Below, one piece after another: positions 55,756 through 64,000 of a stretch of DNA of 64,000 nucleotides. Where the stretch lies: positions 1,178,001-1,242,000 of the forward strand of contig JAEUWY010000006.1 of assembly GCA_022059125.1 (NCBI GenBank), in the 5' to 3' direction. The position numbers were made by a program, and so were the translations under genes. The notes below the pieces were generated by a model, which worked only from the letters and a program-made list of their open reading frames with translations, had not been told where the DNA came from and did not search any database. This DNA comes from Corynespora cassiicola (Eukaryota > Ascomycota > Dothideomycetes > Pleosporales > Corynesporascaceae). Numbering within the stretch: position 1 is the first letter of the stretch; each line of letters opens with the position of its first letter.

Positions 55756-57596
55756 TTATTGATGTAAAAACGTGATTTTCTCGGGTGCATCTTTGTCCAA
55801 TCCACATTTCTCTCTGAAATCTCCAAGTTCCTCTCCCCTTTTTTTGGTCCGAACCACGAAATCCGTCAGAGGGCAACTCCTTCCTGGGCCTTGATCACAG
55901 CCAGGTATGGCCGTGATTCCGTCGTTGATGTTGATTCGCACGTACTTGCGAGGCTCAGGGGTGGCCTGGCATGTCAGGAGCTCGAAAATAGTTCTTCCTC
56001 CCATAGGCGATACCTGCGATTTCCGCCACTTGCGCGAGTGGGCAATATGAGTAATCGGCAGATGCTGCTCATCACTGATTATATCAAGGGCTGTTATCAT
56101 CGGGGCGATATCGCCGTCGTGCACGCTATAATCGGTTAGCTCTAATATCCCATATCTACCTTCGGGACAACTCACAAACTGAAGAACAGGGGCCCCGACT
56201 CTTGGCCTTCAAGCATCAGATTCATTGTAGCATTGAGCCACAGCCATCCCATCACAGCGCCATACTTGGTCCCGGGCCCGGCGCGATAGTAGTGTAACAA
56301 ATCTCGCGCATACTCGAACCCCAAGAACTCCTCTCGAGTGAAAACGTCGCACCAACTGCTGGTGCCTCGCACTGTTGTCTCGAATCCGCACATCTCTTGC
56401 ATAGCATAGACTTCATCGTCGGTGAATTCGATTCCCGGATTTTGCTTGAGCAACCGTTGACGAGTAGCATTCAAGTAGGTGGCGCGAAAGGCGTTCAGCA
56501 TCCCATATCCCTTATCATGGCCTTCTTCTTGATCTTCCACATATAGAAGGCAGGTGTCTCCGGGGGTCAAGGTGTCTCCACCTCTGTCGGCAGTCTCTGG
56601 GATGACTTGCAGCGTGGTAGTATTTTGCCAGTCAAGACCGAAGAAGCCTGCTCCAAAATAGCGGGCCGTATCGATGACGCGCTGGGAATCACTCGCCCAG
56701 AACCTGATGTTTGGATGGAGAGAACGGGCTTTGGACAACAAGCTATGATAGCGTGTTCGAAGTCGTACTCCAGTGGTAAAACTACCAAGGGTGCCAGAGA
56801 AGGGGCCGGTAGACGTGAGTTGTTCAATGGAATCCTCATCTTAGAATTCGTTAACTTTGACTTGGACGATGGGCCACGCATTCGACGAGAGCTGGATGAC
56901 AAGCAGTATTCACCACATCACTTTGGAAGCGACACCACGCCCTTGAATTATGAGAAGAGCAACAACCTACCAGTCCAGAACAGATCCCAATTATTCATAA
57001 ACTCCAGGTCACCTTTGAAAACAGTGCCACTTTGCTTCATCCTCTCTACAAGATTCTTCATTCCTATTCTTCGCCGTAAGCTTATTTGGTTTTTATATAG
57101 CAGGGCATCTCAAACCCACTCTTCCCAGCCCTGCGGGTAGGATATCTTTCTGCATGTCTAGACATCTTTTATCCGGCCCAAATCAGTGACCCTTTCATGT
57201 TGAACCCAGCCTTCAAGAACTAACCATGTGGACCTGCTCAACCTCGCAACCTTTTGGGACCGCGATACCCCCCTCTACGACATCAATCACTTTTTCAACC
57301 CATGGGCCATTTCCGCCTAGGTGATAGAGTATGTTCCAATCATTTGTCACAGCCCCGGCGCCTTGTCCATGGTTGTACAAGGATTCAGCAGCGCGCCACA
57401 TTCTTTGTGGGTGCCACCAAGTGTCCCAGCTCGACTGATGAGGCCTACTCGCACATTCGTATCCAAAATAACCCGAATGCACCGTGTCGGTGCCGGACGC
57501 CTCACATGTCGACTGTGAGAAGTAGGCCCATTGGAGAGCTAGAAGGGCGGAAGCTATGGAGAAGATGAGCCCTGCGGTGGGCAACGTCGGCGGCAT
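55756..57596 (-). CDS. Histidine acid phosphatase (phytase/PhoA-like), secreted or membrane-anchored
   Basis: Five exons (57596-57225, 57165-57120, 57063-56971, 56839-56176, 56125-55756) give 514 aa. An N-terminal hydrophobic segment (LIFSIASALLALQWAYF) is a signal peptide or anchor. The catalytic motif lies on the small second exon: SRHAERYP (126-133), where the usual RHGxRxP glycine is Ala129. The proton-donor motif is formed by the last splice: FVHDGDIAPM (His394, Asp395). Family landmarks include EQLTSTGPFSGTLGSFTTG, FWASDSQRVIDTARYFGAGFFG and ESGPLFFSF. Paired Cys residues in the C-terminal half suggest disulfides. The family hydrolyses phosphomonoesters, including phytate, outside the cell. 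It is divergent from the FMN oxidase gene. Confidence 0.9.
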
Positions 57597-58250
57597 CGTG
57601 GCGGAGCTGATCTGCAGTTAGCGGTTAAAAGACCATAGGAGTGTTTATGTGTAAGTGGCAGCATGGCAGGCCAAGTGGGCGGGCAAGCCGCTACAAAGTC
57701 GGTGTGTATGAGAGCAGATATCGAACGCCAAGTCACACTAGGCCACATTTGGTAATCCGTATTGGTGTCTTCAGTCCCCACCTCTCCAAGTGTAAACTAT
57801 CTGACGATCAGGCACCGAACTCGCTCTATAGCAATGCGCCCGTGAGCAACTGCTAACGCATGCAGTATGTTGCAGATGGTTTTGTACGCGGGCAGCCATG
57901 CAACCATGCGCGCGCTAGCAAGGACCCTGGATGCCATTGCCCTCTCTCCATTGAACTTGATACCTCGGCAACTCTGCTCGTGTGAACGCACGGATCTGAG
58001 GCACAGCGAACCTGATAGCTCATCATCACCACCACCAGAGCAGTACCATCCATTTGTCCTGGCATCTACGCCACATCCGCATACACAGCTGAGCATAGAC
58101 AAAAAGAACCAATAAACGCTACGCTACAGTGCTACTTTCAACCCTCTACTGAGCCGCATCGTATACCACGTGTTTGAGTCGTGTTGTCAGCTGTTGTATC
58201 GCTCACGCAAGCGCCCAAAACTGAATCTGTCCTCAGTGTCAACAGCCATC
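57597..58250. promoter_or_regulatory. Divergent promoter between acid phosphatase and FMN oxidase
   Basis: 654 bases between opposing start codons. No gene is supported; the short minus-strand frames at 57797-58102 have no recognisable features. Confidence 0.45.
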
Positions 58251-59585
58251 ATGAGCGATCAGGACTCATCGCCCAAGGATCTCAAGTACATCGAGCCCGA
58301 TCCGACTTCATTCTCGGCATACCAGCGAGAAATCTATTCAAGCCTTCGAGCTCCGAAGTTCTCCACCAAGCCAGAGCAATGGGAAGCTCAAGCGCGCAGC
58401 ACCCTTCCATTGTCCAATTTCCTTTATATCCATGGCTCTGCTAGTAGCGAATCCACGTACAGAGCCAACATGTCAGCATTCGATCGATACCGTCTTCGTC
58501 CATGGATGCTCGTCCAGGCCACACGCCGTGACCTCAGCGTAGAGCTTTTCGGACGACGGTACCCAAGCCCACTGCTGGTTGCACCAATCGGTGTCCAAGA
58601 AATCGCACACCCAGATGCAGAGGAAGCAACCGCAAGAGCAGCTGCAGCTGCCAAAGTACCCATGATCCTCTCTACGGCTGCAACACGATCGATTGAGCAA
58701 GTAGCCAAGGCTAGTGGAGATGGTGATCGTTTCTTCCAGCTATACTGGCCCAAGCCGCAAGCCGAAGAGTTGACTGCAAGCTTCCTGAGACGAGCAAAAG
58801 AAAACGGATACAAAGTGCTTGTCGTCACTCTTGACACTTTCATCATAGGCTGGCGCCCGAGTGATCTGGACGAATCGTATCTGCCTTTCATCTGGGGTCA
58901 GGGTTGCCAGGTAGGCTTCTCCGATCCCGTGTTTCAACGCATGTATGAGCAGTCAGAGGCCGAAGACTCGAGGAGCGTCACTGAAAAGCTTGGCGACATT
59001 TGGCAAATCTTGAAGCGCCCGGGAAGCCTTGCTGGGGCAGCCAAAGTACTGGCGAATGCTCCCACCATGAAGAAGGCTATGCTCTTTATCAATTCCATCT
59101 CCTCGGGGACATACCGCGACTGGAATGACCTGCAGATTCTCAAGAAGTATTGGGATGGGCCTATTGTTCTGAAAGGCATACAGACTGTCGAAGACGCACA
59201 CAGGGCAATTGATCACGGTATGGATGGTATCATCGTCTCCAACCATGGTGGCAGGCAGCTTGATGGTGCAATCGCTTCACTCGATGCCCTGGCCGAGATC
59301 GGAAGTGATATCAAGGTTAAGCAGTCAGGTTTGACTGTACTCTTTGATAGCGGAATCCGCACAGGGTCTGATGCAATCAAGGCCATTGCACTAGGAGCGA
59401 AGGCGGTCTTGATCGGGCGCCCATATGTCTACGGTCTGGCAATGGGCGGCGAGGCTGGAGTAAAACATGTGCTAGATTGCATTCTAGCAGATATGGATAA
59501 TTCCATGGCCAACATGGGGAAGAGGAGCTTGTCAGAGCTCAGTCGTAATGACTTGAGGGTTACTCAAGAGCTGGGCAAGCTGTAG
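58251..59585 (+). CDS. FMN-dependent 2-hydroxy-acid oxidase (lactate 2-monooxygenase/oxidase-like)
   Basis: Single exon, 444 aa from ATG 58251; the frame is open further upstream but only with non-ATG starts. Features in order: RPWMLVQATRRDLSVELFG, PLLVAPIGVQEIAHPDAE (FMN phosphate-side loop), MILSTAATRSIEQVA, FFQLYWPK, VTLDTFIIGWRPSDL, VLKGIQTVEDA with the conserved Lys, VSNHGGRQLDGA with the catalytic His332 and following Arg, and FDSGIRTGSDAIKAIALGAKAVLIGRPY. The set matches the flavin TIM-barrel that oxidises L-lactate, glycolate or related acids. PSDLDESYLPF and the length favour the lactate 2-monooxygenase-like branch. There is no cytochrome b5 domain or clear peroxisomal C-terminal tripeptide (it ends GKL). 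Confidence 0.94.
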   Translation: MSDQDSSPKDLKYIEPDPTSFSAYQREIYSSLRAPKFSTKPEQWEAQARSTLPLSNFLYIHGSASSESTYRANMSAFDRYRLRPWMLVQATRRDLSVELFGRRYPSPLLVAPIGVQEIAHPDAEEATARAAAAAKVPMILSTAATRSIEQVAKASGDGDRFFQLYWPKPQAEELTASFLRRAKENGYKVLVVTLDTFIIGWRPSDLDESYLPFIWGQGCQVGFSDPVFQRMYEQSEAEDSRSVTEKLGDIWQILKRPGSLAGAAKVLANAPTMKKAMLFINSISSGTYRDWNDLQILKKYWDGPIVLKGIQTVEDAHRAIDHGMDGIIVSNHGGRQLDGAIASLDALAEIGSDIKVKQSGLTVLFDSGIRTGSDAIKAIALGAKAVLIGRPYVYGLAMGGEAGVKHVLDCILADMDNSMANMGKRSLSELSRNDLRVTQELGKL

Positions 59586-60374
59586 TTTACAGGCACTCGC
59601 TGAATTTAACTCCCTCTGGGTAGACTTTTCTATAATAGAAACTACTTGTGCGCGAACGGAGCTCTTTGTGAAGTGACCAGTCTCAAGTCTTGCTAAAAGA
59701 AAGCATGCTAAACATAGGAGTCATCACGATAGTGCTTGGCCAACACATTGGAGTCTATCATGATCTACTGCATTGAATAGACCCCGGGACTGTACACGAT
59801 AGACGGTCAGAAGACATTCGATGACATATCTATCTTTGCAACTCAATACAAGATAGTAGTTGTGGACTGCCAGAATGTTCCCACATCGCAATTCCAAATT
59901 GGAACATCGTAGCCACTCGATGTTATTCTTGGTTCACTAGAAAGCCTTGGGTTCCTCAATTATATCAATTCACACAGTCGCCACTGATTCACTCTTCAGT
60001 TTCCCTTTTTACCAAAGTCACACTAAGCTGTGCACATTGTGCTCGAACTACCTTTCATAGTAGCAGCTCATGCTACGGATTTCATAGACATAATTTGGTT
60101 TAGTGAGATCCCACCCACTCTAAATGCCGTTCACACTTTTCTGTGAGGCAAATGGCTCAATATGAGAACTCATCGTGTATATGAACCTTCCGATACTCCT
60201 CTTTCATTTTTTTCATCCACGCAGTCCAAACTATTAGTTCGGAAATTACTTGCTTGATCAGATTACTCAAAGTTAAGGAAGCTACATTGTACTATACAGT
60301 AATCCACATTTGCTGTACACCAAGTCTCAAGAAGCATGTTATTTCTTATCAGTAAGTTACCATGTCCCCCAACA
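59586..60374. other. Intergenic region upstream of the Bys1-family gene
   Basis: AT-richer spacer without a supported gene. No repeats of note were seen. Confidence 0.45.
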
Positions 60375-60920
60375 ATGGCTTTTCTGACGCATCTGTCAGT
60401 CCTTGGTCTTTTAGCCACCCGTACCTCCACGTCACCTTCAAGCTTTCCTCGTTTTCGTGTAGAGGGTGTCGAGCGTCCTCCTATTTTACAGAATGCTGCC
60501 ATGAACCCAATCGCTGGATACGTCTTCAATGACTGCAATTTCCCCCTCTACATGGCTTCTGCAACCTGCAAGCCAAACTCAGGTACCGCAGTCAAGAAGA
60601 TCAATCCCGGCCAGGGTTACTGGTCCGAACCACGAGCCTATAATAACGCCTGCTCACAGACCGTCAAGATCGCCAAAGATCAGAGCATGAAGCCACAATA
60701 CCAGCTCGAGTACAATGTCCGCGACGAATTGGTCTGGTACAATCTTAGTCGTGAGGATGGCGATCCGCTCAGTGACGTTGCACGCTTCATCGAGATTAGG
60801 GGTGCGGGACCGGAGTGCAAGAAGTTTTACTGCGCTCCGAACACGGATCGAGCGCAGTGCGATTGGCCGGACAAACTGGGAGTCTGCAAAGCAGCAGACG
60901 TCATGCTATATCTCTGCTAG
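60375..60920 (+). CDS. Bys1-family (thaumatin-like) small secreted protein
   Basis: A frame of 181 aa from ATG 60375; an in-frame ATG at 60336 would add 13 residues. A hydrophobic N-terminus (MAFLTHLSVLGLLA) acts as signal peptide. The mature part matches the Bys1 domain: GYVFNDCNFPLYMASATC, KINPGQGYWSEP, LEYNVRDELVWYNLS, GDPLSDVARF and CKKFYCAPN...CDWPD. Cys residues are numerous and probably paired. The family was first named from a yeast-phase-specific gene of Blastomyces and is common as small secreted proteins in filamentous fungi; the molecular role is unknown. A 42-nt in-frame segment with GT...AG ends (60420-60461) could be an intron removing the Ser/Thr/Arg stretch after the signal peptide. 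Confidence 0.85.
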   Translation: MAFLTHLSVLGLLATRTSTSPSSFPRFRVEGVERPPILQNAAMNPIAGYVFNDCNFPLYMASATCKPNSGTAVKKINPGQGYWSEPRAYNNACSQTVKIAKDQSMKPQYQLEYNVRDELVWYNLSREDGDPLSDVARFIEIRGAGPECKKFYCAPNTDRAQCDWPDKLGVCKAADVMLYLC

Positions 60921-61322
60921 ATCAGAATAGAGAGCAGTAGTTGGTATATCATATTGAAGCTTTGATACTTCATATCCTATAAAGCCTATCTTGGAAGAAT
61001 AGAAGATCACAGATAATCCATAGGCAACTCTTCCTCTTCATTGTATGTTTCTGGTGTAGATGTTGGCCATTCTGGCGCGGTGATTTGTAATAAAGATTAG
61101 TAGAACCCTGTATCTAGTCTTTGCTTGTTAGTTGCTGCCCATGAGTCTTTGATACTGTCCGGGAATAGAAACCTGAGATAGCAATCCGGGATGGTCAAAA
61201 GTATCGCTCACGTGATGACGCGAAAACTCTCTAATGACGCGAATGGCGGGGCAATTCCGATACAGCTCCGACAATTCAAGCTGTCATCACAGCTGCCTTG
61301 CATCACCGTGCGCCTCACACCC
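60921..61322. other. Intergenic region upstream of the Nudix gene
   Basis: Spacer with no supported gene. It includes an in-frame upstream ATG at 61191 that would lengthen the Nudix protein. Confidence 0.4.
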
Positions 61323-62039
61323 ATGTACAAACACCCAATTTATTTCTTCTGCAGACGCTCTCTGACATTGCTGAAGCCAACTTCGAAATCCAGATTCTCT
61401 ACATCCCAACTTCGCCGCCTCCCCGCCTACGATATGCCCCAATCGGCCAAAGTCAACAGCGTCGAGGCCCTCCCCTCGGACGAAGCCAAATGGATCGAGT
61501 TCAAGAAGATCAATTGGTCTGATCAAGAGGGAAAATCGCGGGTCTGGGAGGCTGCTGCGCGAAAGACGCGTGGCAAGTCCGGCGTCGACGCTGTAGCCAT
61601 TGCAACACTCATCCGCCATCCATCGCGCCCTCCATCCACCATCATCATTCTGCAATACCGACCTCCCGTCGATGCTATCTGCGTTGAGTTTCCAGCCGGT
61701 CTCGTCGACGAAAAGGAAACGACCGAAGATGCGAGTGTGCGGGAGCTGCACGAGGAGACTGGATACAAGGGCAAGCTCAGCTACATCAGCCCAACAATCG
61801 TCAGCGATCCGGGCATGAGTACGACCAACATGCAGCTGGCTACTGTAGAGGTCAGTCTGAAGGAGGGGGACAAGGAACCAGAGCAGGCGCTTGATGATGG
61901 CGAATTCATCGAGAGGGTCGTTGTGCCTATTGATGAGCTTTTCGAGAGACTGGAGAAGTACTCGAAGGAAGGAAAGAAGGTAGATGCTAGGCTATGGCAT
62001 TGGGCTGCTGGCTTGAACTTTGCAAAGACTATGCTATGA
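61323..62039 (+). CDS. YSA1: Nudix hydrolase, ADP-ribose pyrophosphatase (Ysa1-type)
   Basis: 238 aa from ATG 61323. The complete Nudix box is present at 126-148: GLVDEKE, then RELHEETGY, fitting G-x5-E-x7-REU-x-EE-x-G-U. It is preceded by the family segment ILQYRPPVDAICVEFPAG. The enzyme hydrolyses ADP-ribose and related ADP-sugars to AMP and sugar phosphate. The N-terminal ~37 residues are basic and acid-free (CRRSLTLLKPTSKSRFSTSQLRRLP), like a mitochondrial presequence, followed by an internal Met at 38 (MPQSAKVNSVEALPS) where the cytosolic family usually begins. Initiation at 61323 or 61434 would give mitochondrial and cytosolic forms. The start at 61191 adds 44 residues with no family support. 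Confidence 0.92.
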   Translation: MYKHPIYFFCRRSLTLLKPTSKSRFSTSQLRRLPAYDMPQSAKVNSVEALPSDEAKWIEFKKINWSDQEGKSRVWEAAARKTRGKSGVDAVAIATLIRHPSRPPSTIIILQYRPPVDAICVEFPAGLVDEKETTEDASVRELHEETGYKGKLSYISPTIVSDPGMSTTNMQLATVEVSLKEGDKEPEQALDDGEFIERVVVPIDELFERLEKYSKEGKKVDARLWHWAAGLNFAKTML

Positions 62040-62495
62040 TATACCATTGGATTTGTGGACTCATGTTTGCGGCAGAATGACAACGTCTAGAACAAGGCAC
62101 TGGAGGCTCTGGTGGGCAAATGAAGCGCGCCCGTATGCAACAGAACTCCTACCCCATTAAAGCAAAAGTAAAATGGAAGTTAGTCTTCAGGAATTACCCA
62201 CATTCCATAATTGCAATATCAAATACCCAAATATGCCGAAAATTATTCCACTCTGGAGGCGTCCTCTGCGAAAACTCCTATCCAAGTGGTGATTCCGGTT
62301 TATGGTTGAAGCCCGAGAGTACTTTTTGAGACCTTCATATTCTTTTGGTTCTACACTGAACCTCGCGGACGATTCTTTGCCGCTCTCATGTATTCGTATC
62401 AAGAGTACCCCTAGACGTCCTGCCGATCAGTCATGACAGCATGTCGCTTCCTTCACAATTTCGGCTGCGCTTTAGGTGTCCTGAATTGCCTCTGA
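62040..62495. other. Convergent intergenic region
   Basis: 3' ends of the Nudix and nucleotidyltransferase-like genes. No further feature was seen. Confidence 0.4.
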
Positions 62496-63950
62496 TTATA
62501 CCTTGGCCTCTTCCTTTGCCTTTTTCACATCCTCCTTTTCCAACCTCCGCTTCCACATGCCAACATAGTTGGTGCGGTCCTGTCGGGTCCAAATCACCCA
62601 CCACATCTCCCGTGCCCATTTGACAAGATGGTCATCCTCGGCTCCGCTATCGGCCCAAAACACTTCCAATCTTTTGTCGCGAGGCTCGCACAGGAGAGAC
62701 AAGGTTCCAGTGTCGGTATCGAATTCTGTCCAGCGCGCCAGGCAGCGGAGCCTAGTCTCGTGAGACGCGTTTTCCGGCGGCGGCTTGGGCTTATATGCGA
62801 GTTCGGGAGTGCGAGGGAGCTCTTCGAGATGGAGGGGGACGTCCCATGGGGATGTGGGACAGTTTTTTGACAAGAGCTTTCCTAGTTCGCTGGGGTTTTC
62901 GCTGGCGAAGAGACTATCCCTACGGTGCGAATTGGTGGCTTGGATGAGGGGTTCAGGGAAATCACCTCGCCAACCGTCTTTGTCCTGTGGGATTGCTCTT
63001 AGGATGAGATGTCTTAATCTTTCTTCTTCTATTTGCTTTAGATGTGCGGCGCGCTTTTTGTAGTATTCGGTGGCAGCCTCGGGTTTTAGGTCGAATGCGC
63101 GCTCGCGGACTTTTGCTCTCGTTTCTTTGTACCATTGGCTGATGTTGTCAGTATGATCGAAATTTTCAGCATGGTTGATTGATCGGTATCCCGGATACTT
63201 CTCTGGAATCCACTTCGTGATAAAGTAGACCCATGCTGCGGACCGATCCTTGATGTGATCCTCGTATTTCTTGTCTCTGAGACGCTCGGCGAAATGAGTA
63301 GGGTTAAAAAGCCAAGAGTGGCAAAGGTAGTCGTAGATCTCCTCATTGGTGTTGAAATTCGCATTGAGGAATCGGTTTTTTAGCCCGGCAATGTAAAGGA
63401 CGAACTTAGGGTCCTTGCTCAAGAAGACCATGCTTCCGGAATGATTTGTGTCCTCGACCTCTGGGATGCGAATATGGAGGCCCTCTGGTAAGATAGAGAG
63501 ACCAAGTGGCTTCATCATACTACCTAGGATCTTATGTCCGCTGGCATAATTATGCATAAAACGGTCCCACTCAAAATCAGATGCATCATTGTTGGGGGCA
63601 ATCTTGACATCAATCTGTATGTGGAACTCGTCCTCGCGACCAGGAGCTGGAACCGCGAAGTAAAGAATGTTATTGTTAAGAAACCCCCTCTTCCCGTCGA
63701 CAGCACCCAAGGCTTCCTTGACCTTGGATACTAGGATAATCCAGTGGAGGTGAGATATAGGGTGGCCATCAAGAGGAAATCCGACTAGGAAATCGACATC
63801 TCCGAAATCCCGCTTCGATGGAAGCTCTGTGGGAACAACCACGAAGGAGAAAACGGCTCGTAGTGCCTCAGTGGCCTGAGCTTTTACCTTCAGGTAGAGC
63901 TCGCTCGAAATGCGGGGCGTATAAAGTTGTTTGAAAGCATGCCCACCCAT
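62496..63950 (-). CDS. Conserved fungal protein with nucleotidyltransferase-fold signature
   Basis: Single exon, 484 aa. I do not recognise a named family beyond conserved fungal hypothetical proteins. A nucleotidyltransferase-like signature is visible: LPSKRDFGDVDFLV (43-56) with Gly50, Asp51 and Asp53, then FHIQIDVKI (109-117) with Asp114. This is the G...Dx(D/E)...hDh triad arrangement of polymerase-beta-type nucleotidyltransferases. The middle has conserved-looking helices (EIYDYLCHSWLFNP, ERLRDKKYEDHIK). The C-terminal part is tryptophan-rich (WAREMWWVIWTRQDRTNYVGMWKRRLEKED) and ends in a Lys/Glu helix. Starting at MGGHAFKQLYTPRIS looks natural. It could modify RNA, protein or a small molecule; substrate and partners are unknown. 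Confidence 0.75.
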   Translation of the reverse strand: MGGHAFKQLYTPRISSELYLKVKAQATEALRAVFSFVVVPTELPSKRDFGDVDFLVGFPLDGHPISHLHWIILVSKVKEALGAVDGKRGFLNNNILYFAVPAPGREDEFHIQIDVKIAPNNDASDFEWDRFMHNYASGHKILGSMMKPLGLSILPEGLHIRIPEVEDTNHSGSMVFLSKDPKFVLYIAGLKNRFLNANFNTNEEIYDYLCHSWLFNPTHFAERLRDKKYEDHIKDRSAAWVYFITKWIPEKYPGYRSINHAENFDHTDNISQWYKETRAKVRERAFDLKPEAATEYYKKRAAHLKQIEEERLRHLILRAIPQDKDGWRGDFPEPLIQATNSHRRDSLFASENPSELGKLLSKNCPTSPWDVPLHLEELPRTPELAYKPKPPPENASHETRLRCLARWTEFDTDTGTLSLLCEPRDKRLEVFWADSGAEDDHLVKWAREMWWVIWTRQDRTNYVGMWKRRLEKEDVKKAKEEAKV

Positions 63951-64000
63951 TTTGAGTTAATAAACAGCTATATAAAGGCCGTAGATGATGGAAATAGGGC
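63951..64000. other. Right-edge upstream sequence
   Basis: Short upstream region of the minus-strand nucleotidyltransferase-like gene. It contains TATATAAA (63969-63976), which also reads as a TATA-like element on the minus strand but lies only ~20 bases from the ATG. Confidence 0.3.

Overview
This window looks like nuclear DNA of a filamentous ascomycete (Pezizomycotina, plausibly Dothideomycetes). The genes carry short introns, mostly 46-75 nt, with GTAAGT/GTATGT donors and CTAAC-like branch points. The gene families are typical fungal ones: fungal-KA1 Gin4-type kinase, Flc/TRP-like protein, Bys1, histidine acid phosphatase, SEACAT subunit Sea3. Class and species are inference. I see no rRNA, tRNA, CRISPR array or intact transposon. 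Intron positions were assigned by eye from splice signals, frame continuity and family expectation. All intron-containing models below except the C2H2 factor total an exact number of codons.

Layout. 0.5-3.7 kb: two tandem interferon-inducible-6/27-like (ISG12) genes sharing one intron position, followed by an unknown membrane protein with two LIR/AIM-like motifs in its acidic tail. 4.0-4.9 kb: ribosomal protein L24. 6.6-10.7 kb (minus): a 1260-aa Gin4/Hsl1-type kinase. 13.05-14.6 kb (minus): a C2H2 transcription factor, FlbC-like, whose 5' end is unresolved. 14.6-28.26 kb: about 13.6 kb with no credible gene, made of a very GC-rich, minisatellite-bearing half, a microsatellite belt and a 1.5-kb AT-rich island.

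28.3-45 kb: a GFA-domain protein, a mitochondrial hot-dog thioesterase, a 70-aa putatively lipidated membrane microprotein, an Flc/TRP-like membrane protein, argininosuccinate lyase, a protein kinase with an altered DFG motif, one or two small unknown proteins, and Ubc13. 45-64 kb: the Sea3/WDR59 SEACAT/GATOR2 subunit (divergent from Ubc13), a GPI-anchored PEBP, L-rhamnose mutarotase, a T5orf172/GIY-YIG-like membrane protein, a short-chain dehydrogenase, histidine acid phosphatase, an FMN-dependent 2-hydroxy-acid oxidase, a Bys1-family secreted protein, a Nudix ADP-sugar hydrolase, and a nucleotidyltransferase-fold protein of unknown role.

The genes do not form one pathway. The two most system-like groups are the ISG12 pair with its membrane-protein neighbour at the left end, and a loose set of secreted or cell-surface genes at 50-61 kb (PEBP, acid phosphatase, Bys1). 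Divergent promoters are shared by ASL/kinase, Ubc13/Sea3 and phosphatase/FMN oxidase.
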